From Candidatus Aminicenantota bacterium (lineage in GTDB: Bacteria; Acidobacteriota; Aminicenantia; Aminicenantales; UBA8522), in assembly GCA_017886205.1 (NCBI GenBank), contig JAFNEO010000008.1, forward strand, positions 1 to 64,000: a stretch of DNA of 64,000 nucleotides, written 5' to 3'. Positions 44,944-55,174 of this stretch are shown here, piece by piece. The notes beneath the pieces were generated by a model. It was given only the letters and a program-made list of their open reading frames with translations, was not told the DNA's origin and ran no database searches. A program made the translations under genes and the position numbers. How positions within the stretch are numbered: the stretch's first letter is position 1; each line of letters begins with the position of its first letter.

Positions 44944-46764
44944 ATGAAAGACAAAAAGATCTTGGTCGTGGATTTCGATGAGGAATCACTCATTGCCTTG
45001 TCCAACCTGGTTTTCGAGGAGGGATTCCAGGCCGTGACGGCCATGGACGGCCTCAGCGGCTACGAAAAGTTCAAGGCCGAGGACTTCGACCTGGTCATGA
45101 TCGAGCCGATGCTGCCCAAACTCCATGGTTTTGAGTTAATGAAGAGGATCAACCAGGATCCTATTAAAAAGACTCCGATCATCGTCGTGACCGGGATTTA
45201 CCGGGAGCCCTCCTGCAAGATGGAGGCTCTCACGGTCTACGGTGCCGCCGCCTATTTCACCAAGCCCTGGAACAAGGATGAACTCCGGTCCAAGATGCTC
45301 AACCTCCTGGTCAACGGCATGGAGGAAAAGGGAGTGAAGACGGAACCTCCGGCCAAGAAGCTTGATAGTCCTCCCCCGCCTCGGCTCAAGAGCTCGCTTC
45401 CCCCTCTCGCCGGTGAGTGGGACCATTTGAAACACCAGGCCGCCCCGCGAGAGCCCAAAGTGAGCAAGGGCCCCGTCGATATCGAGAGAGAGCTCCAGGC
45501 GGCAGTCTCCGGGCTGGCCGGGCCGGCTCGGAAAAAAGAATCCGTCAAGGATGTCTTCAAAGAGAAAAGAGAACTAAAAGGCGGCGTCGACGGGGACATC
45601 GAGGCCATGCTCAAGGGCGCCATCGGAGGGCTGGGCCTGGAAGATAAAAAGAAAAAGCCCGAGCCTGCGGTCCGACCGGCTCCTATCTTCAAGCCCGAGC
45701 CCAGGCTGGAAAAGTTAGAAAAGAAAGAGAAGATCCCCATCGCCAAGGAGATCAAAGAAAGGATCCCTCTCCAGGATAAGACAGGGAATAATATTCCCCA
45801 CTCCTCTGCGCGGGCGCCCATCTACGCCAAGAAAGAGCCGTTCGGCATCGACCAGACACTCATCGAGATCGACAAGATCCCCCTCGACATGGAAAAGGGC
45901 GCCCCGGAGCCGGAGAAGGCCGCGCCCGAAAAAAAGAAGGTTTTCTTCGACGAGTATGCCGCGCCGGCGAAGAAGAAACCGCCCCTGGCCCTGATCGGGG
46001 GCGTGGCAGCGGCCGTGCTGATCGTGGCCGGATCGACATTCATGGTCCTCAAGTCCAAGAAACCCAAAGAGGCGCCCCGCCAGATGGTTTCTTCCCTACA
46101 GCCTTCGCTGCCGAGCGAGTTCGCGCTCAGGCAGAACGAAATCCAGGCTTCCTCGGTGTCGAGGCAGGACGAGTCCAAGCCGGAGCCTAAGAAGCCGCCA
46201 TCTAAGCCCGCCGAACAGATGGATACGTCGGAAATCGTGAACCAGATCCAACCGGCCCTCCCGTCCGAGAATCAGCCGGTGGGTCTGAAGATACAACTCC
46301 CTTCGGAATCCGAGGCGACGACGCAGTCCACCGAACAAGCGACGCCCCCTAAGACAGAGACCTTGACCCCGACTGAGGCCCCTGCCCAAGCGCAGCCACA
46401 GTCTCAGGAGCCTTCGTCCGGCGAACCTGTTGTGGAAAAGTCCAAGCCCGGTGACCTAGTCCTTCTCGACAGAGTCTCAATCCCACCCACGCTCATAAAG
46501 AGGGTCGACCCGAAATATCCCCTGCAGGCATTTAATATGGGGATCAGCGGCACCTTGACCGTGAACGCTCTGATCAATGAAACCGGGGATGTCGTCCGCA
46601 CCGAGATACTCAAAGGGATCAAGGGCGGCTATGGGTTCGAGAAATCGGCCGAGACAGCCATCCGTCAATGGAAGTTCCGGCCCGCCGAGAAAGACGGTGT
46701 CCCGGTCCGGGTCTGGAAGCCGATTGACATCAATTTCAAAATGAGTCAAACGCCTAACCAATGA
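44944..46764 (+). CDS. Receiver-domain / TM / TonB C-terminal fusion protein with Glu at the phospho-acceptor position
   Basis: N-terminal KILVVDFDEESLIAL...DLVMIEPMLPKLHGFEL...PIIVVTG...YFTKPW; TM LALIGGVAAAVLIVAGSTFMVL; C-terminal RVDPKYPLQAFNMGISGTLTVNALINETGDV...AIRQWKFRPA. Confidence 0.9.
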   Translation: MKDKKILVVDFDEESLIALSNLVFEEGFQAVTAMDGLSGYEKFKAEDFDLVMIEPMLPKLHGFELMKRINQDPIKKTPIIVVTGIYREPSCKMEALTVYGAAAYFTKPWNKDELRSKMLNLLVNGMEEKGVKTEPPAKKLDSPPPPRLKSSLPPLAGEWDHLKHQAAPREPKVSKGPVDIERELQAAVSGLAGPARKKESVKDVFKEKRELKGGVDGDIEAMLKGAIGGLGLEDKKKKPEPAVRPAPIFKPEPRLEKLEKKEKIPIAKEIKERIPLQDKTGNNIPHSSARAPIYAKKEPFGIDQTLIEIDKIPLDMEKGAPEPEKAAPEKKKVFFDEYAAPAKKKPPLALIGGVAAAVLIVAGSTFMVLKSKKPKEAPRQMVSSLQPSLPSEFALRQNEIQASSVSRQDESKPEPKKPPSKPAEQMDTSEIVNQIQPALPSENQPVGLKIQLPSESEATTQSTEQATPPKTETLTPTEAPAQAQPQSQEPSSGEPVVEKSKPGDLVLLDRVSIPPTLIKRVDPKYPLQAFNMGISGTLTVNALINETGDVVRTEILKGIKGGYGFEKSAETAIRQWKFRPAEKDGVPVRVWKPIDINFKMSQTPNQ

Positions 46765-46787
46765 AATACCTTTAAAGGAGTGAAGGA

Positions 46788-47042
46788 ATGGCCCTCAGCA
46801 AGGAACAGGAAGACCTTTACAAGAAGACGATGCAGGAAGCCAAGCGGCAGCTCGAAGGGGTGGACGCGCTGATCGAGAAGGAACTCCAGAAAGTCAGAGA
46901 AAAACTGGCGGAGCTTCAGGATTCCAAGAAGTCCTTCCGGATGATCTACGAGGGAACGGCCAAGCTTCTGGGTATCGAGAGCGAGCTCGAGGACGAGGAC
47001 GAAAGCTCCGACGTCGCCTCTGCCGCCTCCACCAAGATGTAG
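46788..47042 (+). CDS. Small coiled-coil-like hypothetical protein
   Basis: 84 aa, helical charged sequence; AAGGAGTGAAGGAATG start context. Confidence 0.65.
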   Translation: MALSKEQEDLYKKTMQEAKRQLEGVDALIEKELQKVREKLAELQDSKKSFRMIYEGTAKLLGIESELEDEDESSDVASAASTKM

Positions 47043-47246
47043 GCCGGCTCCTTCCCTGCCCTCCCCCCGGAGTCCGGCACCGCCTCAAACCGGTTTTCGG
47101 GCGGGGAAAACCCCGCGGCTCACCTGCCGGACATCCTCCACCGAATAAAACGACAAGAACTTCTTCTCCCTCGAGACGAAGACGATCCACCCGTTTTTCC
47201 TAACGGTTTGAAGCCGATATAGGCGAAGCATTATAATGGTAATCCC

Positions 47247-49295
47247 ATGGAAGTCAAAGAGCACTTCTATGCCGACGATCCTCGCCGCGGCCCCGAGGAC
47301 GCCTGGACAACACTCCCGGGGGTGGACTATTTTTTTATCGGAAACGGGCTGATCCAGGCCGCGGTCCAGGTCTGCCCCGCAAACAGGGGGACGCCGGTCG
47401 GTCTCCTGATCATGGACCCGGAGCGTTTGGGGACCAAGTCACAGGCACTCTCGTTCGACCCTGTCTCCGGACTGGGTCCGACGATTCTCGAAGTTGAAGT
47501 CGGGGGATGGGTCCATTCCCCGAGGGCCGGCCGCGTCTGGGCGGCATGGGTGGAGAAGGAGGGGCTTCCGGCAGTCAAAGTCAAATGGCGGGACGGCGGG
47601 CTTTCCATCACCGAGACCTTTTATTGTCCTGATCCGGGAAAACCCCGATTGGCCCGCGCCATCACGGTCCGAAACCGCACAAAAGGCAGTCTACGGGTTA
47701 TCCTGCGGACGGGAGTTAGGGATTTAACGGCCGCGCGGCGCTCGGAGATTCCCGGAGGCAAGGAAAGGCCATTTTGTCTGGAATATCGTCTGGCCGGAAG
47801 GCTGGGCCGGCGGCGGGTCGAACTCGCCTGGTGTCCATTAACTAGAAGCTCCGCGGCCGCGCGCCACGTATGGGCCTTGGCCTCCCGATTCCGCTCGTCC
47901 TCTCCGCTGCTCGATCACTTCTATGCCGCCTCGCTCGTCCAGCTCCCGTCCAACATCGCCGCCTCGGGCAAGCTCGACGGCAGCATCTGGCAGTACAACC
48001 GCGAGTGGACCCGCGACCAGGCCATGGCCGCGATCGCCCTGACTCTCAGCGGCCGGTTCGAGTTGGCACGGACCATCCTCTTCCGCCTCTTCTCGCAGTT
48101 CGTCACCAGGGCCGGTGATGCCGTCGACTCGAGCCAACGCCGGCCGGCCGAGGAGTGCGAGCTCGACCAGAACGGGGCCCTCCTTTTCGCCCTGGAAACA
48201 TACACGCTATGGTCGCGAGACCACACCCTGTTGAAGAGATGCTGGCCAAAGGTCGCTGCCGCCGCCGAGTTCCCGTTGAAGACAAACTTTCGCCACTCTC
48301 CCTCCGGACTCCTGCATAACCGGCGCGAATTCTGGGAGCGGCACGCCGCCCACGGTATCGTGGACGGCATCGAACTCGCCCACCAGATCTGGGTCTCGAT
48401 GGGGCTGAGCGCGGCCTCCCGGATGGCCCTTTTCCTGAATAGAAAGGAAGAGTCCGATCACTGGGAGAAAGCGGCGGGAAAGCTCAAGAAGGCCATGCTC
48501 TCGGATGAGCGGTTCTCGCTTATCCATGACGGCGCATTTTTCAAGAGGCGAAATACGAACGGCGAGGTCGAGGAAGAGATCCATCCTCTCCCAGGCACCG
48601 GCTTGGCCGCCGCCGTTCCCCTCTTTTCCCCCGGCCGCCATCTCCTAAATCCCGACACCTCGACGGCGCTTCCGATAGCCTGGGAGTTCGTCCCTCCCCG
48701 CTGCCGGCTGGCTGCCAAGACGCTCCGTCGGATCGAAGAGCTCTGGAATCAGAGCTGGAGGGGCGGCGGGTACGGCCGTTATCATGTCACCTCCGAGCCC
48801 GACTCGCCGGGGCCGTGGCCATTCCCTTCGCTGTTTGTAGCCCGGGCTTATCTCGAAGCGGGCGATGACGCTCGCGTTTGGAGGGTACTCCGCTGGCTGG
48901 GAGGAGCGACGGGAGCAAGGGCGGGAAGCTGGTTCGAGTTCTACGGTCCCCGGCCGGTGCCTCCCTATCCCCAGGTTGGGATCGTTCCCTGGAATTGGGC
49001 GGAGACGATCATCCTTTTCATCCACCATCTCGCCGGCATCCGACCGGAGTGGAAGTCCCTCAGGGTAAGGCCGCGCCTTCTGGCTGGAGTGGACGGATAC
49101 GATGTCAATCTGCGAGTCAGGAACTGCCGGATCATCCTCCGGGTTAAACGGGCAGGGCGCGGCGTGAAACCAGGGTTCCTGGTGGACGGCAAATTCCTTC
49201 CCTACTCGGAGGATGGGCTGTTCCTGCCCTACCCCCGGAAAGACATCCGGATCACCGCTCGGCTCCCCCTTCGGCCAAAAAAGAGAGCACGCTAA
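47247..49295 (+). CDS. (Alpha/alpha)6-barrel glycoside hydrolase-like protein
   Basis: SNIAASGKLDGSIWQYNREWTRDQAMAAIALTLSGRFELARTIL; C-terminal VGIVPWNWAETIILFIHHLAGIRPEWKSLRVRP. Confidence 0.75.
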   Translation: MEVKEHFYADDPRRGPEDAWTTLPGVDYFFIGNGLIQAAVQVCPANRGTPVGLLIMDPERLGTKSQALSFDPVSGLGPTILEVEVGGWVHSPRAGRVWAAWVEKEGLPAVKVKWRDGGLSITETFYCPDPGKPRLARAITVRNRTKGSLRVILRTGVRDLTAARRSEIPGGKERPFCLEYRLAGRLGRRRVELAWCPLTRSSAAARHVWALASRFRSSSPLLDHFYAASLVQLPSNIAASGKLDGSIWQYNREWTRDQAMAAIALTLSGRFELARTILFRLFSQFVTRAGDAVDSSQRRPAEECELDQNGALLFALETYTLWSRDHTLLKRCWPKVAAAAEFPLKTNFRHSPSGLLHNRREFWERHAAHGIVDGIELAHQIWVSMGLSAASRMALFLNRKEESDHWEKAAGKLKKAMLSDERFSLIHDGAFFKRRNTNGEVEEEIHPLPGTGLAAAVPLFSPGRHLLNPDTSTALPIAWEFVPPRCRLAAKTLRRIEELWNQSWRGGGYGRYHVTSEPDSPGPWPFPSLFVARAYLEAGDDARVWRVLRWLGGATGARAGSWFEFYGPRPVPPYPQVGIVPWNWAETIILFIHHLAGIRPEWKSLRVRPRLLAGVDGYDVNLRVRNCRIILRVKRAGRGVKPGFLVDGKFLPYSEDGLFLPYPRKDIRITARLPLRPKKRAR

Positions 49296-49307
49296 GGAGA
49301 AAACCCG

Positions 49308-51809
49308 ATGACGCGCAAGACAATCCATCTCGTCTGCAACGCCCATCTCGACCCCGTCTGGCTGTGGGATTGGGAGGAGGGCGCCGGCGAAGCCCTGTCC
49401 ACGTTCCGGTCTGCCGTCTCCCTCTGCGAGGAATTCCCCGAGTTCGTCTTCAACCATAACGAGGCGATCCTCTACCGGTGGGTTGAGGAATACGAGCCGG
49501 CGCTTTTCAAGCGGATCCAGCGTTTGGTTAAAGAGAAGAGATGGCACATCCTCGGCGGATGGTTTCTCCAGCCCGACTGCAACATGCCCTGCGGCGAATC
49601 CTTCGTCCGGCAGATCCTTGCGGGCAAGAGGTACTTCCGGGAGAAATTCGGCGTGGACGTCCGCACGGCCTCCAACCTCGACCCCTTTGGACACAGCCGG
49701 GGTCTGGTCCAGATCCTGGCCAAGTCGGGCCACGATTCCTATATATTTTGCCGGCCCGGGCGCAGCGATTGCCCCCTTCCCGCCGACGATTTTATCTGGG
49801 TCGGGTTCGACGGTTCCGAGGTCATGGCCTCGCTCGTCTCTGCCCATTACAACTCGGCCGGCGGCGGGGCAAAGAAGAAAGTCCTGGATTGGATCGCCGC
49901 CAACCCGGACCGCGAGCTGAGCCTCCTGCTCTGGGGAATCGGAGACCACGGTGGCGGCGCCTACAGGGTCGACCTGGTGGAGCTCAAGAAACTGATGGCT
50001 GAGCGGAAGGATTTCGAGATTCGGCATTCTCACCCGGAGGCCTATTTCAAGGAACTCGGCAAGAGGCGGTCATCGCTTCCCAAGCACGCCCGGGACATGA
50101 ACCCCTGGGCGGTCGGCTGTTACACGACCATGTCCCGAATCAAGCAGAAGCACCGGGCCCTGGAAAACGACCTGTTCCTGGCCGAAAAAATGGCCACTGC
50201 TGCCTCCTATCAAGGCCTGATGAAGTACCCCCAGGAAGAATTCAGTGCAGCCCATTATGACCTCGCCTTCAGCCAGTTCCACGACATCCTGCCCGGCTCG
50301 GCCATCCAGCCGGCCGAGGAATCGTCGATCCGAAGGTTGGACCACGGACTCGAGATCCTCTCCCGGATCAAGGCGCGGGCCTTTTTCGCCCTAGCCAACA
50401 GCGAGGCACCGCCGGCCCAAGGAGAAATCCCGGTATTCGCCTACAACCCGCACCCGTTCAAAGTCAAAGGCATCCTGTCCTGCGAATTTCAGCCCTACGA
50501 GATCAACTGGTCGGGCGGATACCAGTATCCTCAAATCTATGTGGATGGGCGGTCCCTTCCCTCCCAACCTGAAAAGGAGGCCAGCAACCTCAACGTCGAA
50601 TGGCGGAAAAAAGTTGTCTTTGCGGCCGATCTCGAACCCGGCCGGATCAACCGCTTCATCTGCCGGCTGGAAAGGCGGCCCCATAAGCCCGCTCCTCAGC
50701 TCAAAAAGGAGGGAAGTAAGGTCTGCCTCCAGACCGACGAGCTCGAGGTCCTCATCAACACCCAGACCGGCCTCCTCGACCGCTACCGAGTCGGCGGTCG
50801 CGACTTCCTGGCGGAGGGCGCTTTCGCTCCCTTGGTCATCAACGACAGCGCCGACCCTTGGGGGATGACCGTGAAAAGATTCCGGGACCTGACCGGCCGG
50901 TTCGAGCTGGCTGCGCCCGAAGAGGGAAGCCGGGCTTCCGGGATCACCGCCCAGCCGGCTGCGTCCGTCCGCGTCATCGAAGACGGCGCGGTCCGGGCGG
51001 TCGTCGAGTCGGTCCTGACCTACGGCCGATCCGTCATCTTCCAGAGGTACCTGCTTCCAAAGCAGGGCACCGAGATTGAAGTGGAGGTCAGGCTCCATTG
51101 GTGCGAAAAGGACAAGATGCTGAAACTCTCGGTCCCGACCCTTTTTCCCAAAGCCCGCACCATCGGGCAGACGGCCTACGGTATCGCCGAGCTCCCGGCC
51201 GACGGGAACGAGGCGGTCGCCCAGAAGTGGGTGGCCGCCGTCTCCGCCGAAGACGATGCCGCCCTCACAGTCATCAACGACTGCATCTACGGTTCAGATT
51301 TTCTCGCGGGCGAGCTGCGTCTCTCGCTTCTTCGTTCGGCCGCCTACTCAGCCGACCCGGTGCCCTCCGGCCCCATGGTCGCGCAAGACCGCTACGTGCC
51401 GCGGATCGACCAGGGCGAGAGGATGTTCCGCTTCTGGGTCAACGGAGGAGTCCAGTCCTCGCGCCTGACCGCGGTCGACCGGGAGGCGCTGGCCAAGAAC
51501 GAGAAGCCCTTTGTCCTGAGCTTCTTTCCCGCGGGTCGCGGAAAAAAGCCCCGGCCGTTTGTGGAGCTCAGCGGCGAAGCCGTCGAGATCACCGCGCTCA
51601 AGAAAGCGGAAGACGGGAAAAATCTCATCATCCGGCTCTTCGAACCCACGGGAAAAAAGTGCACGACGATCCTCTCGCTGCCCTGGGCGGCGGCCAGAAA
51701 GAAGATCAGCCTCTCCGCCTTCGAGATAAAGACGCTGTCCTTCAATCCCCGCACCAAAACTTTCCGCGAGCTCGATCTCCTGGAGAGTCCTCTGCGCGAG
51801 ACAAGATGA
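49308..51809 (+). CDS. GH38-type alpha-mannosidase
   Basis: IHLVCNAHLDPVWLWDWEEGAGEALSTFRSAVSLCEEFPEFVFNHNEAILYRWVEE; DPFGHSRGLVQILAKSG; SQFHDILPGSAI. Confidence 0.93.
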   Translation: MTRKTIHLVCNAHLDPVWLWDWEEGAGEALSTFRSAVSLCEEFPEFVFNHNEAILYRWVEEYEPALFKRIQRLVKEKRWHILGGWFLQPDCNMPCGESFVRQILAGKRYFREKFGVDVRTASNLDPFGHSRGLVQILAKSGHDSYIFCRPGRSDCPLPADDFIWVGFDGSEVMASLVSAHYNSAGGGAKKKVLDWIAANPDRELSLLLWGIGDHGGGAYRVDLVELKKLMAERKDFEIRHSHPEAYFKELGKRRSSLPKHARDMNPWAVGCYTTMSRIKQKHRALENDLFLAEKMATAASYQGLMKYPQEEFSAAHYDLAFSQFHDILPGSAIQPAEESSIRRLDHGLEILSRIKARAFFALANSEAPPAQGEIPVFAYNPHPFKVKGILSCEFQPYEINWSGGYQYPQIYVDGRSLPSQPEKEASNLNVEWRKKVVFAADLEPGRINRFICRLERRPHKPAPQLKKEGSKVCLQTDELEVLINTQTGLLDRYRVGGRDFLAEGAFAPLVINDSADPWGMTVKRFRDLTGRFELAAPEEGSRASGITAQPAASVRVIEDGAVRAVVESVLTYGRSVIFQRYLLPKQGTEIEVEVRLHWCEKDKMLKLSVPTLFPKARTIGQTAYGIAELPADGNEAVAQKWVAAVSAEDDAALTVINDCIYGSDFLAGELRLSLLRSAAYSADPVPSGPMVAQDRYVPRIDQGERMFRFWVNGGVQSSRLTAVDREALAKNEKPFVLSFFPAGRGKKPRPFVELSGEAVEITALKKAEDGKNLIIRLFEPTGKKCTTILSLPWAAARKKISLSAFEIKTLSFNPRTKTFRELDLLESPLRETR

Positions 51810-52924
51810 ACTCCAAGGAACGCGTTCTGGCAGCGCTCGAGGGACGGATTCCAGACCGCGTGCCCTGGGGCGAGTTCGCGGTCGATTTCGATACCGTGGA
51901 GAGGATCATCGGCCACGAGACCTACTTCCGGGCCAAGGCCAGGTCTCAGATCGCTTTCTGGGAGGGCCGGCATGATGAGGTGGCCGAGAGCTACCGCCGT
52001 GACCACATCGAGCTCCACCGCCGGCTCGAGCTCGATATCGTCACCTTCCCGATGGCCACCTGGGAAATCCCGCCGCGGAGGATCGACGGCTCCACCTGGG
52101 AAGACAGGTACGGCCGGGTTTTCAAGTATTCTGCGCTGACCGAAGACATCACCTGCGTCCGTGACCCGGCCAATGAGGCCAAGAAATTCACCCTGGCTGA
52201 CTTCCGCCGGGAGCCGGCCGTGCCCGAGCGCGACTCCCGTTCCTGGGCGGTCGTCGATGCCGTGGTGCGCGAGTACAAAGACAAGAAGTTCATCTGCGGG
52301 CCTTCGGGTGGGATCGTCGGCCTGGTGCTTCCGGGCGGCCTGGAGAAGGCCTCGTTCGCCCTCGTCGAGGAACCGGAACTCATCGACGCGGCGACCGCCC
52401 GGGCGCGTCGCGAGCAGGACCTCGCCGACCCGGTCCTCATCCATCCGGACTCCGATGCCGTCCTCCTCGCCCACGATTTCGGCCACAAGACCGGCCCCTT
52501 CATCGGCCCGGAGATGTTCCGGAGGCATTTCCTGGAGGCAAACAAGGCCCGGGTGCGCCGCCTCCACCGGGACTTCGAGAAAAAGGTCATCCTGCACAGC
52601 TGCGGCAACGTCAACTCTTACCTGGACTTCTTCGTCGAGATCGGTATCGACGGCTACCAATCCATCCAGCAAACCGCCGGGATGGATATCTGCGGGCTGA
52701 AAAGAAGCCATGGCGCAAGGTTTACCCTCTGGGGAGGCGTCTCCCTGGAGAACCTGGTTGCCGGGACGCCCGATGAGGTGCGGCGGGATGTCAGTCGGGC
52801 TATGGCCTGCGCTAAAGAGGGCGGCCGCTTCATCCTGGGGACAAGCCACAGCATCGCGGTCGGCAGCCGCTACGACAACGTCATGGCGATGATCGATGAG
52901 TACCATAGGCTGGCTGACTACTGA
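51806..52924 (+). CDS. Uroporphyrinogen decarboxylase-like protein
   Basis: MNSKERVLAALEGRIPDRVPWGEFAVD; HSCGNVNSYLDFFVEIGIDGYQSIQQTAGMDI; ATG at 51806 overlaps upstream stop. Confidence 0.88.
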   Translation: MNSKERVLAALEGRIPDRVPWGEFAVDFDTVERIIGHETYFRAKARSQIAFWEGRHDEVAESYRRDHIELHRRLELDIVTFPMATWEIPPRRIDGSTWEDRYGRVFKYSALTEDITCVRDPANEAKKFTLADFRREPAVPERDSRSWAVVDAVVREYKDKKFICGPSGGIVGLVLPGGLEKASFALVEEPELIDAATARARREQDLADPVLIHPDSDAVLLAHDFGHKTGPFIGPEMFRRHFLEANKARVRRLHRDFEKKVILHSCGNVNSYLDFFVEIGIDGYQSIQQTAGMDICGLKRSHGARFTLWGGVSLENLVAGTPDEVRRDVSRAMACAKEGGRFILGTSHSIAVGSRYDNVMAMIDEYHRLADY

Positions 52925-52930
52925 GTCGTG

Positions 52931-54139
52931 ATGGAAAAACCGGTATCCATAGTCCTAGTCGGAATCGGAGGCATGGGAGCGGCCTACCTCGCCGCCCTTC
53001 TGGAGAACAAAGAGCAGCGAGACTTCCGTCTCGTCGGGACGGTCGATCCCCAGCCTCGGAGATGCCCGCAGCTGGCCGAGCTCCGGGCGCTGGACATCCC
53101 CGTCTTCGAACGACTGGAGGAATTCTATGCGCGGCACCGGGCCGACCTGGCCATCATCGCCTCGCCGATCCATTTCCACTGCGGCCAATCCTGCCTGGCC
53201 CTTTCGCGGGAAAGCTCTGTGCTCTGCGAAAAGCCGGCTGCCGGGACGGTCCAAGAGGTCCTCCGGATGAGGGAAGCCGAAAGAGCGGCCGGGAGATGGG
53301 TTGCCGTCGGGTTTCAGTGGTCTTTCAGCACGGCCATCCAGGCTCTGAAGAACGACCTCCGCGCCGGGATGTACGGACGGCCACGCCGCCTCAAGTGCCT
53401 CTACCTCTGGCCGAGGAACGAAGCCTATTACAGAAGAAACGACTGGGCCGGAAAACTCAAAGACCCGGAAGGCCGTTGGATCCTAGACAGCCCGGCCAAC
53501 AACGCCATGGCCCACGACCTCCACAACATGTTCTATGTCCTCGGTCGAGAGAGAGAGACCGCCGCCCGGCCGGTCCGGGTCGAGGCCGAGCTCTATCGCG
53601 CTCACGAGATCGAGAACTTCGACTCGGCCGCCCTGCGCTGCCATACCCGGGACGGAGTGGAGATTCTGTTCTATGTCTCCCACGCTGCCTCCGTCGACAC
53701 CGGCCCGGTTTTTTCGTATGAATTTGAGGGGGGTGAGATCAGAGCGGCGGGAAGGGATACGGAAATCAGAGGCTTTCTCCCGGCCGGCAAGAAAAGCTAC
53801 GGCACTCCCGACAGAGAGCCGCTCCGGAAAATGTGGGAGGCGATCGATTCAGCGGACGGCCGAACCCTCCCCGCCTGCGGGCTCGAAGCGGCCTTGGGGC
53901 AGACTCTGACCGTGAACGGCGCCCAGGATTCCAGGCCTGAGATCCAAGATTTCCCGAAGGAGATCATCGTATCGCGGGGAGAGCCGGGAAGCCGGGAAGT
54001 CACTGTGGCCGGGCTGACCGAGGTGTTCGACGAATGCTACCGAAAAAATGCGCTCCCCTCCGAGCTCGGCGTTTCCTGGAGCCGGAAGGGACGGGTGGTT
54101 TCGCTCGCTGATTACGTTTATTTCCCTGGCGGGTCATGA
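52931..54139 (+). CDS. Gfo/Idh/MocA family oxidoreductase
   Basis: VSIVLVGIGGMGAAYLAALLEN; LAIIASPIHFHCGQSCLALSRESSVLCEKPAAGT. Confidence 0.9.
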   Translation: MEKPVSIVLVGIGGMGAAYLAALLENKEQRDFRLVGTVDPQPRRCPQLAELRALDIPVFERLEEFYARHRADLAIIASPIHFHCGQSCLALSRESSVLCEKPAAGTVQEVLRMREAERAAGRWVAVGFQWSFSTAIQALKNDLRAGMYGRPRRLKCLYLWPRNEAYYRRNDWAGKLKDPEGRWILDSPANNAMAHDLHNMFYVLGRERETAARPVRVEAELYRAHEIENFDSAALRCHTRDGVEILFYVSHAASVDTGPVFSYEFEGGEIRAAGRDTEIRGFLPAGKKSYGTPDREPLRKMWEAIDSADGRTLPACGLEAALGQTLTVNGAQDSRPEIQDFPKEIIVSRGEPGSREVTVAGLTEVFDECYRKNALPSELGVSWSRKGRVVSLADYVYFPGGS

Positions 54140-55168
54140 TCCCCGTTTTTTGCCGGCGAGTTGGCCGCAGGCCGCCCGGATGTCTCCGCCTTTCGAGCGG
54201 CGAACCGTAGCCCCCACCCCCAGGCTTTCCAGGGTCTGAAGAAAGGCCTCCTGTCGAGGCCCGGGCGAAGGCCTAAACCCTGGACCGCAGCCCGGGCTGT
54301 AGGGGATAAGGTTGACCTTAGCCCGGAGCTTCCTGGCTAGGGACGCCAGCCGGCGAGCATCGGTGGCTGTGTCATTGAGGCCGGAAATCAGAATGTATTC
54401 GATGGTTATCATCCGCCCCGTCGTTCTAGCGTAATGGGCGGCGGCCTTGATCACCGCCGCCAGCGGGTACTTGCGGTTGACGGGCAGCAGCCGGGAGCGG
54501 AGTTCGTCGGTTGTGGCGTGGAGCGAAAGCGAGAGGCTGACCTGGAGCCCCAAGCCTTCCAGTTTCTCGATCGCCGGGACGATCCCAACCGTGGAGATGG
54601 TGATGCGGCGGGCGGCGATGCCCATTCCCTCCGGCGCGTTCATAATGCGGACCGTTCGGACGAGGTTGTCGAGGTTGTCGAGCGGCTCCCCCATGCCCAT
54701 GAAGACGAAGTTGGTCAGGCGGACATCAAGCTTGTCCCGCAGGAAGAGAATCTGGCCGAGCATCTCCGAGGGGACGAGGTTCCTCTCAAACCCGCCCGCG
54801 CCGCTGGCGCAGAAGACGCAGGCGAACTTGCAGCCGACTTGGGTCGAGAGGCAGAGCGTCCTGCGGCTGCCGGATGGGATGAGAACGGTCTCGATGAGCT
54901 GACCGTCGGTCAGACGGAAAAGGAATTTCTCCGTCCCGTCCTCTGACCGGAGTTGCTCGGCGAGTTCGAGAACGCCCAGCCGAAATGTGTCCTCGAGCCG
55001 CTGCCTCAGGCCCTTGGGCAGGTCGGTCATGGCGGAGAATGAATCCGCGCCTTTTTGATAGAGCCATTCAAAGACCTGCTTCGCCCGGTAGGCCGGCTCC
55101 CCCCAGCCATCGAACTCCGCCCGGAGCTCGGCAAATATAAGGTTTCCTATATCCGTGACAGGACCCAT
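54134..55168 (-). CDS. rlmN: 23S rRNA (adenine2503-C2)-methyltransferase
   Basis: LCLSTQVGCKFACVFCASGAGGFERNL; NFVFMGMGEPLDNLDNLVRTVRIM; VSLSLHATTDELRSRLLPVNRKYPL. Confidence 0.95.
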   Translation of the reverse strand: MGPVTDIGNLIFAELRAEFDGWGEPAYRAKQVFEWLYQKGADSFSAMTDLPKGLRQRLEDTFRLGVLELAEQLRSEDGTEKFLFRLTDGQLIETVLIPSGSRRTLCLSTQVGCKFACVFCASGAGGFERNLVPSEMLGQILFLRDKLDVRLTNFVFMGMGEPLDNLDNLVRTVRIMNAPEGMGIAARRITISTVGIVPAIEKLEGLGLQVSLSLSLHATTDELRSRLLPVNRKYPLAAVIKAAAHYARTTGRMITIEYILISGLNDTATDARRLASLARKLRAKVNLIPYSPGCGPGFRPSPGPRQEAFLQTLESLGVGATVRRSKGGDIRAACGQLAGKKRGS

Positions 55169-55174
55169 CTCAAC

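Noticed and set aside
51098-52924. ORF-track version of the UroD-like gene starting at 51098 (608 aa)
   Set aside because: The first part is a frame-shifted shadow of the alpha-mannosidase gene; the real start is ATG at 51806.
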